Source of the DNA: Oscillospiraceae bacterium
Lineage (GTDB): Bacteria; Bacillota; Clostridia; Oscillospirales; Ruminococcaceae
Reading direction: 5' to 3'
DNA length: 5,218 nucleotides
NCBI GenBank assembly: GCA_017451665.1
Contig: JAFTNX010000156.1
Span: 1-5,218 of the forward strand
Within the stretch, counting starts at the first letter, position 1, and each line of letters opens with the position of its first letter. A program made the translations under genes and the position numbers. Of this stretch, positions 1 through 4,587 are shown one piece after another. The notes beneath the pieces are model-generated. The model was not told where the DNA came from, ran no database searches, and saw nothing but the letters and a program-made list of their open reading frames with translations.

Positions 1-240
1 TATCTTGCTTTTGGTCAGTATCTTAAAGAGAATTACCACGATGTGGAACTTGACGCTGAGGTATTTACTATTGAAACCTACGTTGACGACGAGGGTAATG
101 AATACACAGTAACTAAAAATAATGTGTATAATGATATGGCAGTTGTCTGGGACCATGGCGACTATGTGTTTGCAGTAAATTCAAGCCTTGATTATGACAC
201 TGTAATGGAACTCTGTAAAAATGTCTGCGAAAAGAACTAA
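1..240 (+). CDS. 3' end of a gene; C-terminus resembling DUF4367-type domains
   Basis: The reading frame is open from the first base and ends at TAA 238-240, giving the last 79 residues of a protein that begins upstream. A GTG at 43 lies inside this frame but has no ribosome binding site, and coding sense continues upstream of it, so it is not the start. The fragment is acidic (VDDEGNEYTV) and ends in a short strand-turn-strand followed by a helix: a Trp, then GDYVFAV, then a segment ending ELCKNVCEKN. This pattern of a Trp, a G-Y strand reading the 'inside' of the domain and a terminal helix resembles the DUF4367/DUF4179-type C-terminal domains of extracytoplasmic Firmicutes proteins, often linked to anti-sigma factors. 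That match is from memory of the pattern and is weak. No function is assigned. A strong terminator follows directly, so this is the last gene of its transcript. Confidence 0.75.
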   Translation, partial: YLAFGQYLKENYHDVELDAEVFTIETYVDDEGNEYTVTKNNVYNDMAVVWDHGDYVFAVNSSLDYDTVMELCKNVCEKN

Positions 241-248
241 TTTTAATC

Positions 249-281
249 AAAACGCAAGGGTATAATACTCTTGCGTTTTTT
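249..281 (+). terminator. Intrinsic terminator of the upstream gene
   Basis: The arms AAAACGCAAG (249-258) and CTTGCGTTTT (270-279) pair perfectly. The stem extends inward with a G-T, a G-C and a T-A pair to a five-base loop (262-266), and the right arm runs into a T tract (276-281). It starts eight bases after the stop codon at 240. Confidence 0.92.
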
Positions 282-295
282 GTAACCTTTTTTAG

Positions 296-312
296 CACAA
301 TATGATATTGTG
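296..312. repeat. 17-base perfect palindrome upstream of the GH27 gene (candidate operator or weak terminator)
   Basis: CACAATA (296-302), TGA, TATTGTG (306-312) is a perfect inverted repeat followed by seven T (313-319). It overlaps the likely -35 of the GH27 promoter, the position expected of a repressor operator. The T run also makes it look like a second, A/T-rich terminator behind the strong one at 249-281. The stem has only two G-C pairs, so I favour an operator, without knowing the regulator. Confidence 0.5.
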
Positions 313-336
313 TTTTTTTAATATCTGTGGTAAAAT
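308..336 (+). promoter_or_regulatory. Predicted SigA-type promoter of the GH27 gene
   Basis: The -10 TAAAAT (331-336) is preceded by TGG (328-330), an extended -10. A poor -35 TTGTGT (308-313) sits exactly 17 bases upstream. The weak -35 combined with an overlapping palindrome suggests a regulated promoter. It lies about 30 bases before the start codon at 366. Confidence 0.6.
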
Positions 337-352
337 ATTAAAAATACCTATC

Positions 353-359
353 AGGAGTG
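353..359 (+). promoter_or_regulatory. Ribosome binding site that fixes the GH27 start
   Basis: AGGAGTG lies eight bases (counted from AGGAG) before ATG 366. The in-frame GTG at 357 overlaps this Shine-Dalgarno sequence itself and so cannot be the start; the protein begins MFLTKKAPMGW. Confidence 0.85.
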
Positions 360-365
360 ATAAAA

Positions 366-1628
366 ATGTTTTTAACTAAAAAAGCACCAATGGGCTGGAA
401 TAGCTGGGACTGCTACGGCGCAGCAGTAACTGAAGATATTGTCCGTAAAAATGCCGAATTTATGGCAAAACACCTTAAACAATACGGCTGGGAATACATA
501 ACTGTTGATATTCAGTGGTATGAGCCAAACGCTAAAAATCACGAGTATAATCCATTCACAGAGCTTTGTATTGACGAATATTCAAGAACATATCCGGCTG
601 TGAATAAATTTCCGTCAGCTAAGGACGGCGCAGGCTTTAAGCCTCTGGCTGATTATATCCATTCTCTCGGACTTAAACTTGGTATCCACATTATGAGAGG
701 TATTCCAAGAAACGCTGTTCACCAGAATTTAAAAATCAAGGGTACTGATAAAACAGCACGCCAGATTGCAAAAACAGCAAGCATCTGCCAGTGGAATACT
801 GATATGTATGGCGTTGACCCTTCAAAGGAAGGCGCTCAGGAATACTATAACAGCCTCTTTGAACTTTACGCTGAGTGGGGCGTTGACTTTGTAAAGGTTG
901 ACGACATCTGCCGTGAACTTCCACACGAGGAAGAAGAACTTAAAATTCTCGCAAACGCTGTCCATAACTGTGGAAGAGATATGGTGCTGAGCCTTTCACC
1001 TGGACCAGCTGTGCTTGAAAAAGCTGAACTTTATAAGCAGATTTCAAATATGTGGCGTATTACCGACGATTTCTGGGACCAGTGGGAGCTTCTCTATGCT
1101 ATGTTTGAAAGAGCTGAAAAGTGGTCAATCCATACCGGCGCAGGAAGATGGCCTGACGCTGATATGCTCCCAATCGGTGCATTAAGACAGGACTATAACC
1201 TTGATGATAAAACACAATTTACCGAAGACGAACAGATTACAATGATGACTCTCTGGAGCATTTTCCGTTCACCTCTTATTATCGGTGGTGAAATGACTAA
1301 GTTTGACGAATTTACAATGAGCCTTCTCACAAACGAGGGAATTATCGCTATGCATTCTGATGCAAGAAATTCTCATCAGGTGTGGAGAAAGGAAGTAAAC
1401 GGCGTTGAACATATCCTCTGGACAGCTACAAATGCAAACGGTGGAAACTATATTGCTGTTTTCAACGCAGGGGATACAGACAGCGAAATCGAACTTGACC
1501 TTGCAGATATTGAAATCTATGATGGAAGAAAGCTTACAGAACTGTGGAGTGGTGAAGAACTTACAACAGAGGGAAAATTCACAGTTAAACTCAATAAACA
1601 CGGCGCAAAGGCATTTCTTGTGAAGTAA
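366..1628 (+). CDS. Glycoside hydrolase family 27 (annotated-type alpha-galactosidase; possibly beta-L-arabinopyranosidase)
   Basis: This 420-residue enzyme has no signal peptide, so it should act in the cytosol on imported oligosaccharides. The N-terminus APMGWNSWDCYG (residues 7-18) is the GH27 hallmark opening the TIM barrel. The predicted nucleophile is Asp179 in FVKVDD, equivalent to Asp170 of human alpha-Gal A. The predicted acid/base is Asp235 in MWRITDDFWDQW, at the R-x3-D spacing seen around human Asp231. WPDADMLPIG corresponds to the family WxDPDML motif. A C-terminal beta-sandwich spans about residues 320-420 and ends in the usual HG-x-AF segment. GH27 enzymes are retaining and mostly cleave alpha-galactosides. 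However, the galactose-binding Asp-Asp-x-x-Trp motif here reads VDIQW (47-51), with Ile49 in place of the second Asp. From memory, that change occurs in the GH27 beta-L-arabinopyranosidase of Streptomyces avermitilis, so the substrate is uncertain. The gene has its own promoter and terminator. The family call is secure; the substrate is inferred. Confidence 0.95.
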   Translation: MFLTKKAPMGWNSWDCYGAAVTEDIVRKNAEFMAKHLKQYGWEYITVDIQWYEPNAKNHEYNPFTELCIDEYSRTYPAVNKFPSAKDGAGFKPLADYIHSLGLKLGIHIMRGIPRNAVHQNLKIKGTDKTARQIAKTASICQWNTDMYGVDPSKEGAQEYYNSLFELYAEWGVDFVKVDDICRELPHEEEELKILANAVHNCGRDMVLSLSPGPAVLEKAELYKQISNMWRITDDFWDQWELLYAMFERAEKWSIHTGAGRWPDADMLPIGALRQDYNLDDKTQFTEDEQITMMTLWSIFRSPLIIGGEMTKFDEFTMSLLTNEGIIAMHSDARNSHQVWRKEVNGVEHILWTATNANGGNYIAVFNAGDTDSEIELDLADIEIYDGRKLTELWSGEELTTEGKFTVKLNKHGAKAFLVK

Positions 1629-1629
1629 C

Positions 1630-1668
1630 AAAAAACCCACTGATTTTTAAAGTCAGTGGGTTAAATTT
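1630..1668. terminator. Bidirectional terminator shared by the GH27 gene and the convergent XRE gene
   Basis: AACCCACTGA (1634-1643) and TCAGTGGGTT (1653-1662) form a perfect 10-bp stem with a nine-base loop. On the minus strand the stem is followed by six T (the A run 1630-1635), a strong terminator for the XRE gene. On the plus strand the tail TTAAATTTATTTT is looser but T-rich. The stem lies between the two stop codons, which face each other about 40 bases apart. Confidence 0.88.
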
Positions 1669-2098
1669 ATTTTCTGTTGTTTTCCATATTCATAACAATT
1701 ATTAAAACGACAGGGAAGATAACCGCCGCAGCTATCCAATGAGCTGCAATTTGCTTTGCACTAAGCCCCGATAAAAGCCTGCAAAGAAAAATCGCAAGGG
1801 ACGTAAGCCAATAAGCTGCAATTGCTGTAATTAAAACATTTTTCTTTCTTTTTGTCTTTTCTTTGGAATTTTCTGCATCTTCGGAAATATCTTCCATTTC
1901 AATTTCGTCTTTAACAAGAAAATCTGTTGTAACTCCAAAAATCTTGCTCATCATCAGAATTTTTTCAAGGTCAGGTGTGCTTTGTGCACCCTCCCATTTT
2001 GAAACTGCCTGTCTTGACACATTTAATTTTTCAGCAAGCTCTTCCTGAGACCAACCGTTTTTCTTTCTTAAATTTATAATTTTGTCTGCTAAAATCAT
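1667..2098 (-). CDS. XRE-family HTH regulator with C-terminal membrane anchor
   Basis: The 143-residue protein starts at ATG 2098, placed five bases after GAGGTGA (2104-2110, minus strand). An ATG 39 bases further upstream lacks a ribosome binding site and lies next to the predicted transcription start, so I reject it. Residues 4-60 are a Cro/CI-type (HTH_3) domain: LRKKNGWSQEELAEKL, then the recognition helix VSRQAVSKWE (27-36), then STPDLEKIL and the closing FGVTTDFLV. An acidic/basic linker (64-86) follows. Two hydrophobic segments (about 87-108 and 117-137) with a short intervening loop should place the DNA-binding domain at the cytosolic face of the membrane. XRE proteins with such tails are common in Clostridia and their signals are mostly unknown. 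It is monocistronic. A palindrome in its leader (2121-2134) suggests autoregulation, which is inference. Confidence 0.92.
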   Translation of the reverse strand: MILADKIINLRKKNGWSQEELAEKLNVSRQAVSKWEGAQSTPDLEKILMMSKIFGVTTDFLVKDEIEMEDISEDAENSKEKTKRKKNVLITAIAAYWLTSLAIFLCRLLSGLSAKQIAAHWIAAAVIFPVVLIIVMNMENNRK

Positions 2099-2120
2099 AA
2101 TAGTCACCTCTTGATTTTTT

Positions 2121-2134
2121 AAAAGAATTCTTTT
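2121..2134. promoter_or_regulatory. 14-base perfect palindrome in the XRE leader (candidate operator)
   Basis: AAAAGAATTCTTTT reads the same on both strands. It lies between the predicted -10 (2145-2150) and the ribosome binding site (2104-2110) of the XRE gene, just downstream of the expected transcription start. Dimeric XRE repressors commonly bind such symmetric sites at their own promoters. There is only one copy and no second operator to compare. Confidence 0.4.
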
Positions 2135-2144
2135 CATTGACTAA

Positions 2145-2173
2145 ATTATAGCATTTTTATCACTATATGACTA
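2145..2173 (-). promoter_or_regulatory. Predicted promoter of the XRE gene
   Basis: On the minus strand a perfect -10 TATAAT (2145-2150) stands 17 bases from TAGTCA (2168-2173), which matches four of six bases of the -35 consensus. The start codon lies about 40 bases downstream of the expected transcription start. Confidence 0.65.
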
Positions 2174-2250
2174 CCAATCAGCCTTTTCAATTTGTCAACC
2201 AGCAGTTGCAAATCCCCAAAAAACGGGGTTTCAAGGCGAATTGTATATTT
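2174..2250. other. Non-coding segment with an imperfect hairpin, richer in GC than its flanks
   Basis: This stretch lies between the XRE promoter and the tRNA terminator and has no plausible gene. TTGCAAATCCCC (2206-2217) pairs imperfectly with GGGGTTTCAA (2225-2234) around the A-rich loop AAAAAAC, with a bulged C and an unpaired T. CAACCAGCAGTTG just before it (about 2196-2208) is a small CAAC/GTTG inverted repeat. It could be a remnant terminator or a copy of a short dispersed intergenic repeat; a single window cannot decide. Confidence 0.3.
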
Positions 2251-2289
2251 TAAAAAATAACCCACACTCGTCAAAGACAAATGTGGGTT
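2251..2289 (-). terminator. Intrinsic terminator of tRNA-Leu
   Basis: On the minus strand a 14-bp stem with two G-T pairs (2276-2289 with 2259-2272) and a three-base loop is followed by TTATTTTTT. It starts six bases after the CCA end of the tRNA, so the tRNA is transcribed alone. Confidence 0.85.
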
Positions 2290-2294
2290 TTATA

Positions 2295-2381
2295 TGGTGC
2301 CGGTGACCGGGGTCGAACCGGTACGTCCTCGCGGACACCAGATTTTGAGTCTGGCACGTCTGCCAATTCCATCACACCGGC
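2295..2381 (-). tRNA. tRNA-Leu (anticodon CAA), CCA encoded
   Basis: The minus strand folds into a class II tRNA of 87 bases including an encoded CCA (2295-2297). The acceptor arms GCCGGTG (5' end at 2381) and CACCGGC (2299-2305) pair perfectly, with A as discriminator. The anticodon arm is CCAGA, loop CTCAAAA, TCTGG; with T33 before it, the anticodon is CAA, which reads UUG leucine codons. The long variable arm (TGTCCGCGAGGACGT region) and the T arm ACCGG-TTCGACC-CCGGT are those expected of tRNA-Leu. It has its own promoter and terminator. Confidence 0.97.
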
Positions 2382-2394
2382 ACATCACCTAAAT

Positions 2395-2423
2395 ATTTTA
2401 TCATAACAAAAAACTTTTGTCAA
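2395..2423 (-). promoter_or_regulatory. Strong SigA promoter of tRNA-Leu
   Basis: On the minus strand a consensus -35 TTGACA (2418-2423) is separated by 17 bases from TAAAAT (2395-2400), which is preceded by TGA (extended -10). Transcription should start a few bases before the mature 5' end at 2381, consistent with a stable-RNA promoter. Confidence 0.85.
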
Positions 2424-2502
2424 GAAGAATTTATTCTTTCTTGAAAACTATAATTAAAATTTTACTATCCTCGACCAATTGTGATAAAAATATTTTAAAA
2501 AA

Positions 2503-2531
2503 TCCGTTATTTTTTGAAAATAACCGTTAGT
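2503..2531 (+). promoter_or_regulatory. Direct repeat resembling LytTR-type regulator boxes, with an internal inverted repeat
   Basis: TCCGTTATT (2503-2511) and ACCGTTAGT (2523-2531) are direct repeats 20 bases apart, about two helical turns. The LytTR (AgrA/VirR-type) box is recalled as [TA][AC][CA]GTTN[AG][TG]; the second copy matches fully and the first misses one position. The usual gap between boxes is 12-13 bases and here it is 11. GTTATTTT/AAAATAAC (2506-2513/2517-2524) also forms a perfect hairpin. The repeats lie about 40 bases upstream of the -35 of the receiver operon, rather far for classical activation. The rest of the gene-free stretch from 2424 to 2674 is A/T-rich and shows only this element, the promoter and the leader palindrome. 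Confidence 0.35.
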
Positions 2532-2571
2532 TTCTGTGCATATTTACTACAAATTAAGGTAAATTTTCTAC

Positions 2572-2600
2572 TTGAAATTTGTTTATTTTTGTGGTATAAT
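2572..2600 (+). promoter_or_regulatory. Strong SigA promoter of the receiver/CheX-like operon
   Basis: TTGAAA (2572-2577) and a perfect TATAAT (2595-2600) are 17 bases apart, and TGG precedes the -10 (extended -10). There is no SigD/sigma-28 motif of the kind that drives many motility genes, so expression looks vegetative. The leader of about 68 bases carries a palindrome. Confidence 0.85.
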
Positions 2601-2615
2601 GATTAAGAACTTAAA

Positions 2616-2635
2616 TAGTTTCAATTTTGAAACTA
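2616..2635 (+). promoter_or_regulatory. 20-base perfect inverted repeat in the operon leader
   Basis: TAGTTTCAA (2616-2624), TT, TTGAAACTA (2627-2635) starts roughly ten bases after the expected transcription start and ends 25 bases before the AAGGAG at 2661-2666. It could be a repressor operator (two symmetric half-sites) or a 5' mRNA-stabilising hairpin. No T run of terminator length follows, so attenuation is unlikely. Confidence 0.5.
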
Positions 2636-2674
2636 ATTTTAGCTTAAATTTTATTTGTAAAAGGAGCGTTTAAT

Positions 2675-3055
2675 ATGTCTTTTTCAAATCTTACAGTAAT
2701 GATTTGCGATGACTCTATTTTTGTAAGAAAAAAATTAAAGGATTACATATCTTCACTTGGTGTCAAGGCTGTTTATGAAGTATGCGACGGACAGGAAGCT
2801 GTTGACAAGTATATGGATTATAAACCTGATGTAGCATTTATGGATATCGTAATGCCAAGAAAAACAGGTATCGAAGCTGTTACAGAAATCATTCAGATGG
2901 ACCCTACAGCAAAGATTGTTATGGCATCATCAGTAGGTACTCAGAATCACCTTAAGGAAGCTCTTAGTGCTGGTGCTTATGAGTTTTTACAGAAGCCAAT
3001 TTCAAATGAACAGATTTATAAAATTCTTGAAATCGTTGCAAAGGATGTGAAGTAA
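2675..3055 (+). CDS. Stand-alone CheY-like response regulator (receiver domain only)
   Basis: The 126-residue protein is a complete receiver domain with no output domain, the size of CheY. Asp12 and Asp13 (MICDDS) form the Mg-binding acidic pocket and Asp57 (FMDIVMP) is the phosphorylation site. Ser85 (VMASS) occupies the conserved Thr/Ser position, Phe104 the switch aromatic position, and Lys107-Pro108 (LQKP) the conserved lysine and cis-proline. All catalytic residues are present, so it should be phosphorylated by a histidine kinase encoded elsewhere. The start ATG follows AAGGAG (2661-2666) by eight bases. The stop is two bases before the next gene, which carries a CheX-like domain expected to act on a CheY-type partner; the two form one operon. 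There is no flagellar context, so the output may not be motility. The receiver call is firm; the pathway is unknown. Confidence 0.95.
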   Translation: MSFSNLTVMICDDSIFVRKKLKDYISSLGVKAVYEVCDGQEAVDKYMDYKPDVAFMDIVMPRKTGIEAVTEIIQMDPTAKIVMASSVGTQNHLKEALSAGAYEFLQKPISNEQIYKILEIVAKDVK

Positions 3056-3057
3056 TA

Positions 3058-3939
3058 ATGTTTGCCCAGTTTTTTGGAAGTTATTTGTTAAATAGTGGTC
3101 TTGTTACTAATAAGGAGCTTGCACAGGCTCTCGAAGATAAGAAAAATACAAGAATGAAGCTCGGCGTACTCGCTATCAACGCTAAGCTTATGACTGCAGA
3201 GCAGGTTGAAGCTGTTCACCAGGCACAGGCTACAATGGATATGCGTTTTGGTGACCTCGCTGTTCATCTAGGATTTATCAAGGCTGAAGATGTTGATACA
3301 CTTCTTTCACAGCAGCCAACAGACTATCTCCTTCTCGGACAGACACTTGTTAATAACGGAGTTTTAACAAATCAGCAGTTTGAAACTGCAATCAACGATT
3401 ATAAGCAGTATCATTCACTTTCAGACGATGATATTTCAAATGACCAGAATGCTAAGCTTTCACAGATTATTTCTGAATTCTATCATTTTGAAACAGCAGA
3501 AAATGCTAAGACTTATACAGCATACCTCAACCTGCTTTTCAAGAATCTTATCAGATTTATCGGTGATGACTTTACACCACTTGAGGCAAGCATTGTAAGA
3601 GATTATGACGCTAACTACTTCGTATATCAGTCAATTTCTGGTAACCTTAACTGTGAAACAGGTATCGAAGGTGAAGAGTATCAGTATCTTAAGTTTGCAA
3701 GCAGATTTGCTGGCGAAGATATTCGTGAAATTGACGACTTTGCACACGCAGCAGTAGGTGAATTCCTTAACCTTCATAACGGTTTGTTTACTGTTAACCT
3801 TTCAAACGACTTTGGTGTTGAACTTAACCTCAACCCTCAGGACTTCAAGGAAAACGAAACAGTTGCTTATGCAAATTCAGCATTCTGTATTCCGATTTCA
3901 TTCTCATTCGGAATTATCAACTTCATCATTTCAATCTAA
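3058..3939 (+). CDS. Four MshEN/GspE-N-like repeats fused to a CheX-like phosphatase domain
   Basis: This 293-residue soluble protein has two parts. Residues 5-115 hold four tandem motifs of 24 residues separated by exactly five: the pairs F6-G7, L35-G36, F64-G65 and L93-G94 recur every 29 residues, each followed by a hydrophobic pair, a G-hydrophobic turn (K43 replaces G in the second) and a helix. This is the layout of MshEN (T2SSE_N) domains, whose consensus RLG...LL..GLL....L...L..Q binds cyclic di-GMP in pairs. Motifs 2 and 3 keep the terminal polar residues (K34/Q57, R63/Q86); motifs 1 and 4 do not. After a linker, residues about 150-293 resemble CheX: KFASRFAGEDI, then Glu235 and Asn238 (GEFLN), equivalent to the CheX/CheC E-x2-N catalytic pair, with Pro260 downstream. 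The D/S normally four residues before the Glu is Ala231. The likely role is dephosphorylation of the adjacent receiver, perhaps under c-di-GMP control. The start is two bases after the receiver stop with only a weak AAGGA at 3041-3045, suggesting translational coupling. Confidence 0.9.
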   Translation: MFAQFFGSYLLNSGLVTNKELAQALEDKKNTRMKLGVLAINAKLMTAEQVEAVHQAQATMDMRFGDLAVHLGFIKAEDVDTLLSQQPTDYLLLGQTLVNNGVLTNQQFETAINDYKQYHSLSDDDISNDQNAKLSQIISEFYHFETAENAKTYTAYLNLLFKNLIRFIGDDFTPLEASIVRDYDANYFVYQSISGNLNCETGIEGEEYQYLKFASRFAGEDIREIDDFAHAAVGEFLNLHNGLFTVNLSNDFGVELNLNPQDFKENETVAYANSAFCIPISFSFGIINFIISI

Positions 3940-3944
3940 CAACC

Positions 3945-3971
3945 AGGCCCCGAAATTTTCGGGGCTTTTTT
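3945..3971 (+). terminator. Intrinsic terminator of the receiver/CheX-like operon
   Basis: GCCCCGA (3947-3953) pairs with TCGGGGC (3959-3965) around a five-base A/T loop, followed by six T (3966-3971). It lies eight bases after the stop codon. This GC-rich stem is the strongest terminator in the window and ends the two-gene operon. Confidence 0.95.
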
Positions 3972-4059
3972 ATGTTAAAAATTACTTTTGAAAAATCGTT
4001 TTAAAAATAACATTTCTGCATAAATTAAACCTAACAAATGATTTATTCAGAGGTGCAAA

Positions 4060-4512
4060 ATGTTAAAAAGTATTTTGAGATATTTTACGGTATTTTCCTT
4101 CGGGGCTCTTGCCTATGGACTTATTGAAATTATGGTAAGAGGCTTTTCTCATATTTCTATGGGACTTCTTGGGGGACTTACAATGACGTTGATTACGATT
4201 TTAAATAACGCAAGACGTCATGGCTTCCCGATGATAGCACAACTGCTTGTAACTACTGCTTTTATTACTGCATCAGAACTTGTAACGGGAATTATAATCA
4301 ATATAAATATGCAACTTAACGTGTGGGATTATTCGGATATGCCACTTAATTATAAAGGACAGATTTGCCTGCCTTTTGTATTTTTGTGGTTTTTGCTTTC
4401 AATTTTGGGAATGATTGTTGACGAACTTCTAAGGTGGAAGTTTTTTAAGACGGAATTTCCACACCTCAGATTTTTCAGAAGTAAACAGCTGTCACAAAGA
4501 AAAAGTGGGTAA
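4060..4512 (+). CDS. CmpB-like integral membrane protein (putative ABC-transporter type IV family, PF06541-like)
   Basis: This is a 150-residue membrane protein with four predicted spans at about 6-25, 32-50, 57-82 and 102-124. The first span carries YGLIEIMVRGFSH, and the second starts at SMGLLGGL. The third contains SELVTGIIININ, leading to VWDYSDMPLNYKGQICLPF and a last span with LWFLLS. This chain of conserved features (E23 and R27; E73-x-x-T-G; WDYS-x-x-P-x-N-x-x-GQIC) matches, from memory, the Firmicutes family named putative ABC transporter permease/CmpB. The name is misleading: members are small, lack an ATPase partner and their function is not established. No ATPase or substrate-binding gene is nearby. 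The tail (125-150) is basic. The start follows AGAGGTG (4049-4055). I see no convincing promoter in 3972-4048. The stop codon lies inside its own terminator loop. Confidence 0.85.
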   Translation: MLKSILRYFTVFSFGALAYGLIEIMVRGFSHISMGLLGGLTMTLITILNNARRHGFPMIAQLLVTTAFITASELVTGIIININMQLNVWDYSDMPLNYKGQICLPFVFLWFLLSILGMIVDELLRWKFFKTEFPHLRFFRSKQLSQRKSG

Positions 4513-4526
4513 TTCCCACTTTTTTT
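4500..4526 (+). terminator. Intrinsic terminator overlapping the stop codon of the CmpB-like gene
   Basis: AAAAAGTGGG (4500-4509) pairs with CCCACTTTTT (4515-4524) around the loop TAATT, and the T run continues to 4526. The left arm encodes the last residues of the protein and the TAA stop (4510-4512) forms most of the loop. Confidence 0.9.
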
Positions 4527-4527
4527 G

Positions 4528-4556
4528 TTCTTAAATCAAACTGTGAGTAATAAAAT
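4528..4556 (+). promoter_or_regulatory. Possible promoter of the lipoprotein gene
   Basis: TAAAAT (4551-4556) is a fair -10, but the sequence 17 bases upstream, TTCTTA (4528-4533), matches only three -35 positions. It is placed between the preceding terminator and the gene, where a promoter is required. Confidence 0.35.
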
Positions 4557-4587
4557 TTAAAAACAGTAAATTTAAGGACGTGATAAT

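Noticed and set aside
43..240. Small independent gene starting at GTG 43
   Set aside because: The frame is open to base 1, with no Shine-Dalgarno before 43; it is the tail of a longer gene.
357..365. Upstream GTG start adding three residues to the GH27 protein
   Set aside because: The GTG overlaps the AGGAG Shine-Dalgarno sequence that serves ATG 366, so it cannot be used with that site, and no other site lies upstream of it.
1269..1640. Minus-strand reading frame of 123 codons opposite the GH27 gene
   Set aside because: It is antisense to a well-supported enzyme, has a Cys/Phe-rich improbable composition, no ribosome binding site and no family resemblance.
2099..2137. Longer XRE protein starting at the minus-strand ATG 2135-2137
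   Set aside because: There is no ribosome binding site before it, it falls at the predicted transcription start, and the HTH domain begins properly at the internal ATG with a strong GAGGTGA.
2601..2674. c-di-GMP riboswitch in the leader of the receiver operon
   Set aside because: I looked for one because of the MshEN domain. The leader is A/T-rich, short, and lacks the conserved GC-rich riboswitch core; only a simple inverted repeat is present.
4060..4512. True ABC transporter permease
   Set aside because: The family name suggests this, but there is no ATPase, no substrate-binding gene and no permease coupling motif; I keep it as a small membrane protein of unknown role.
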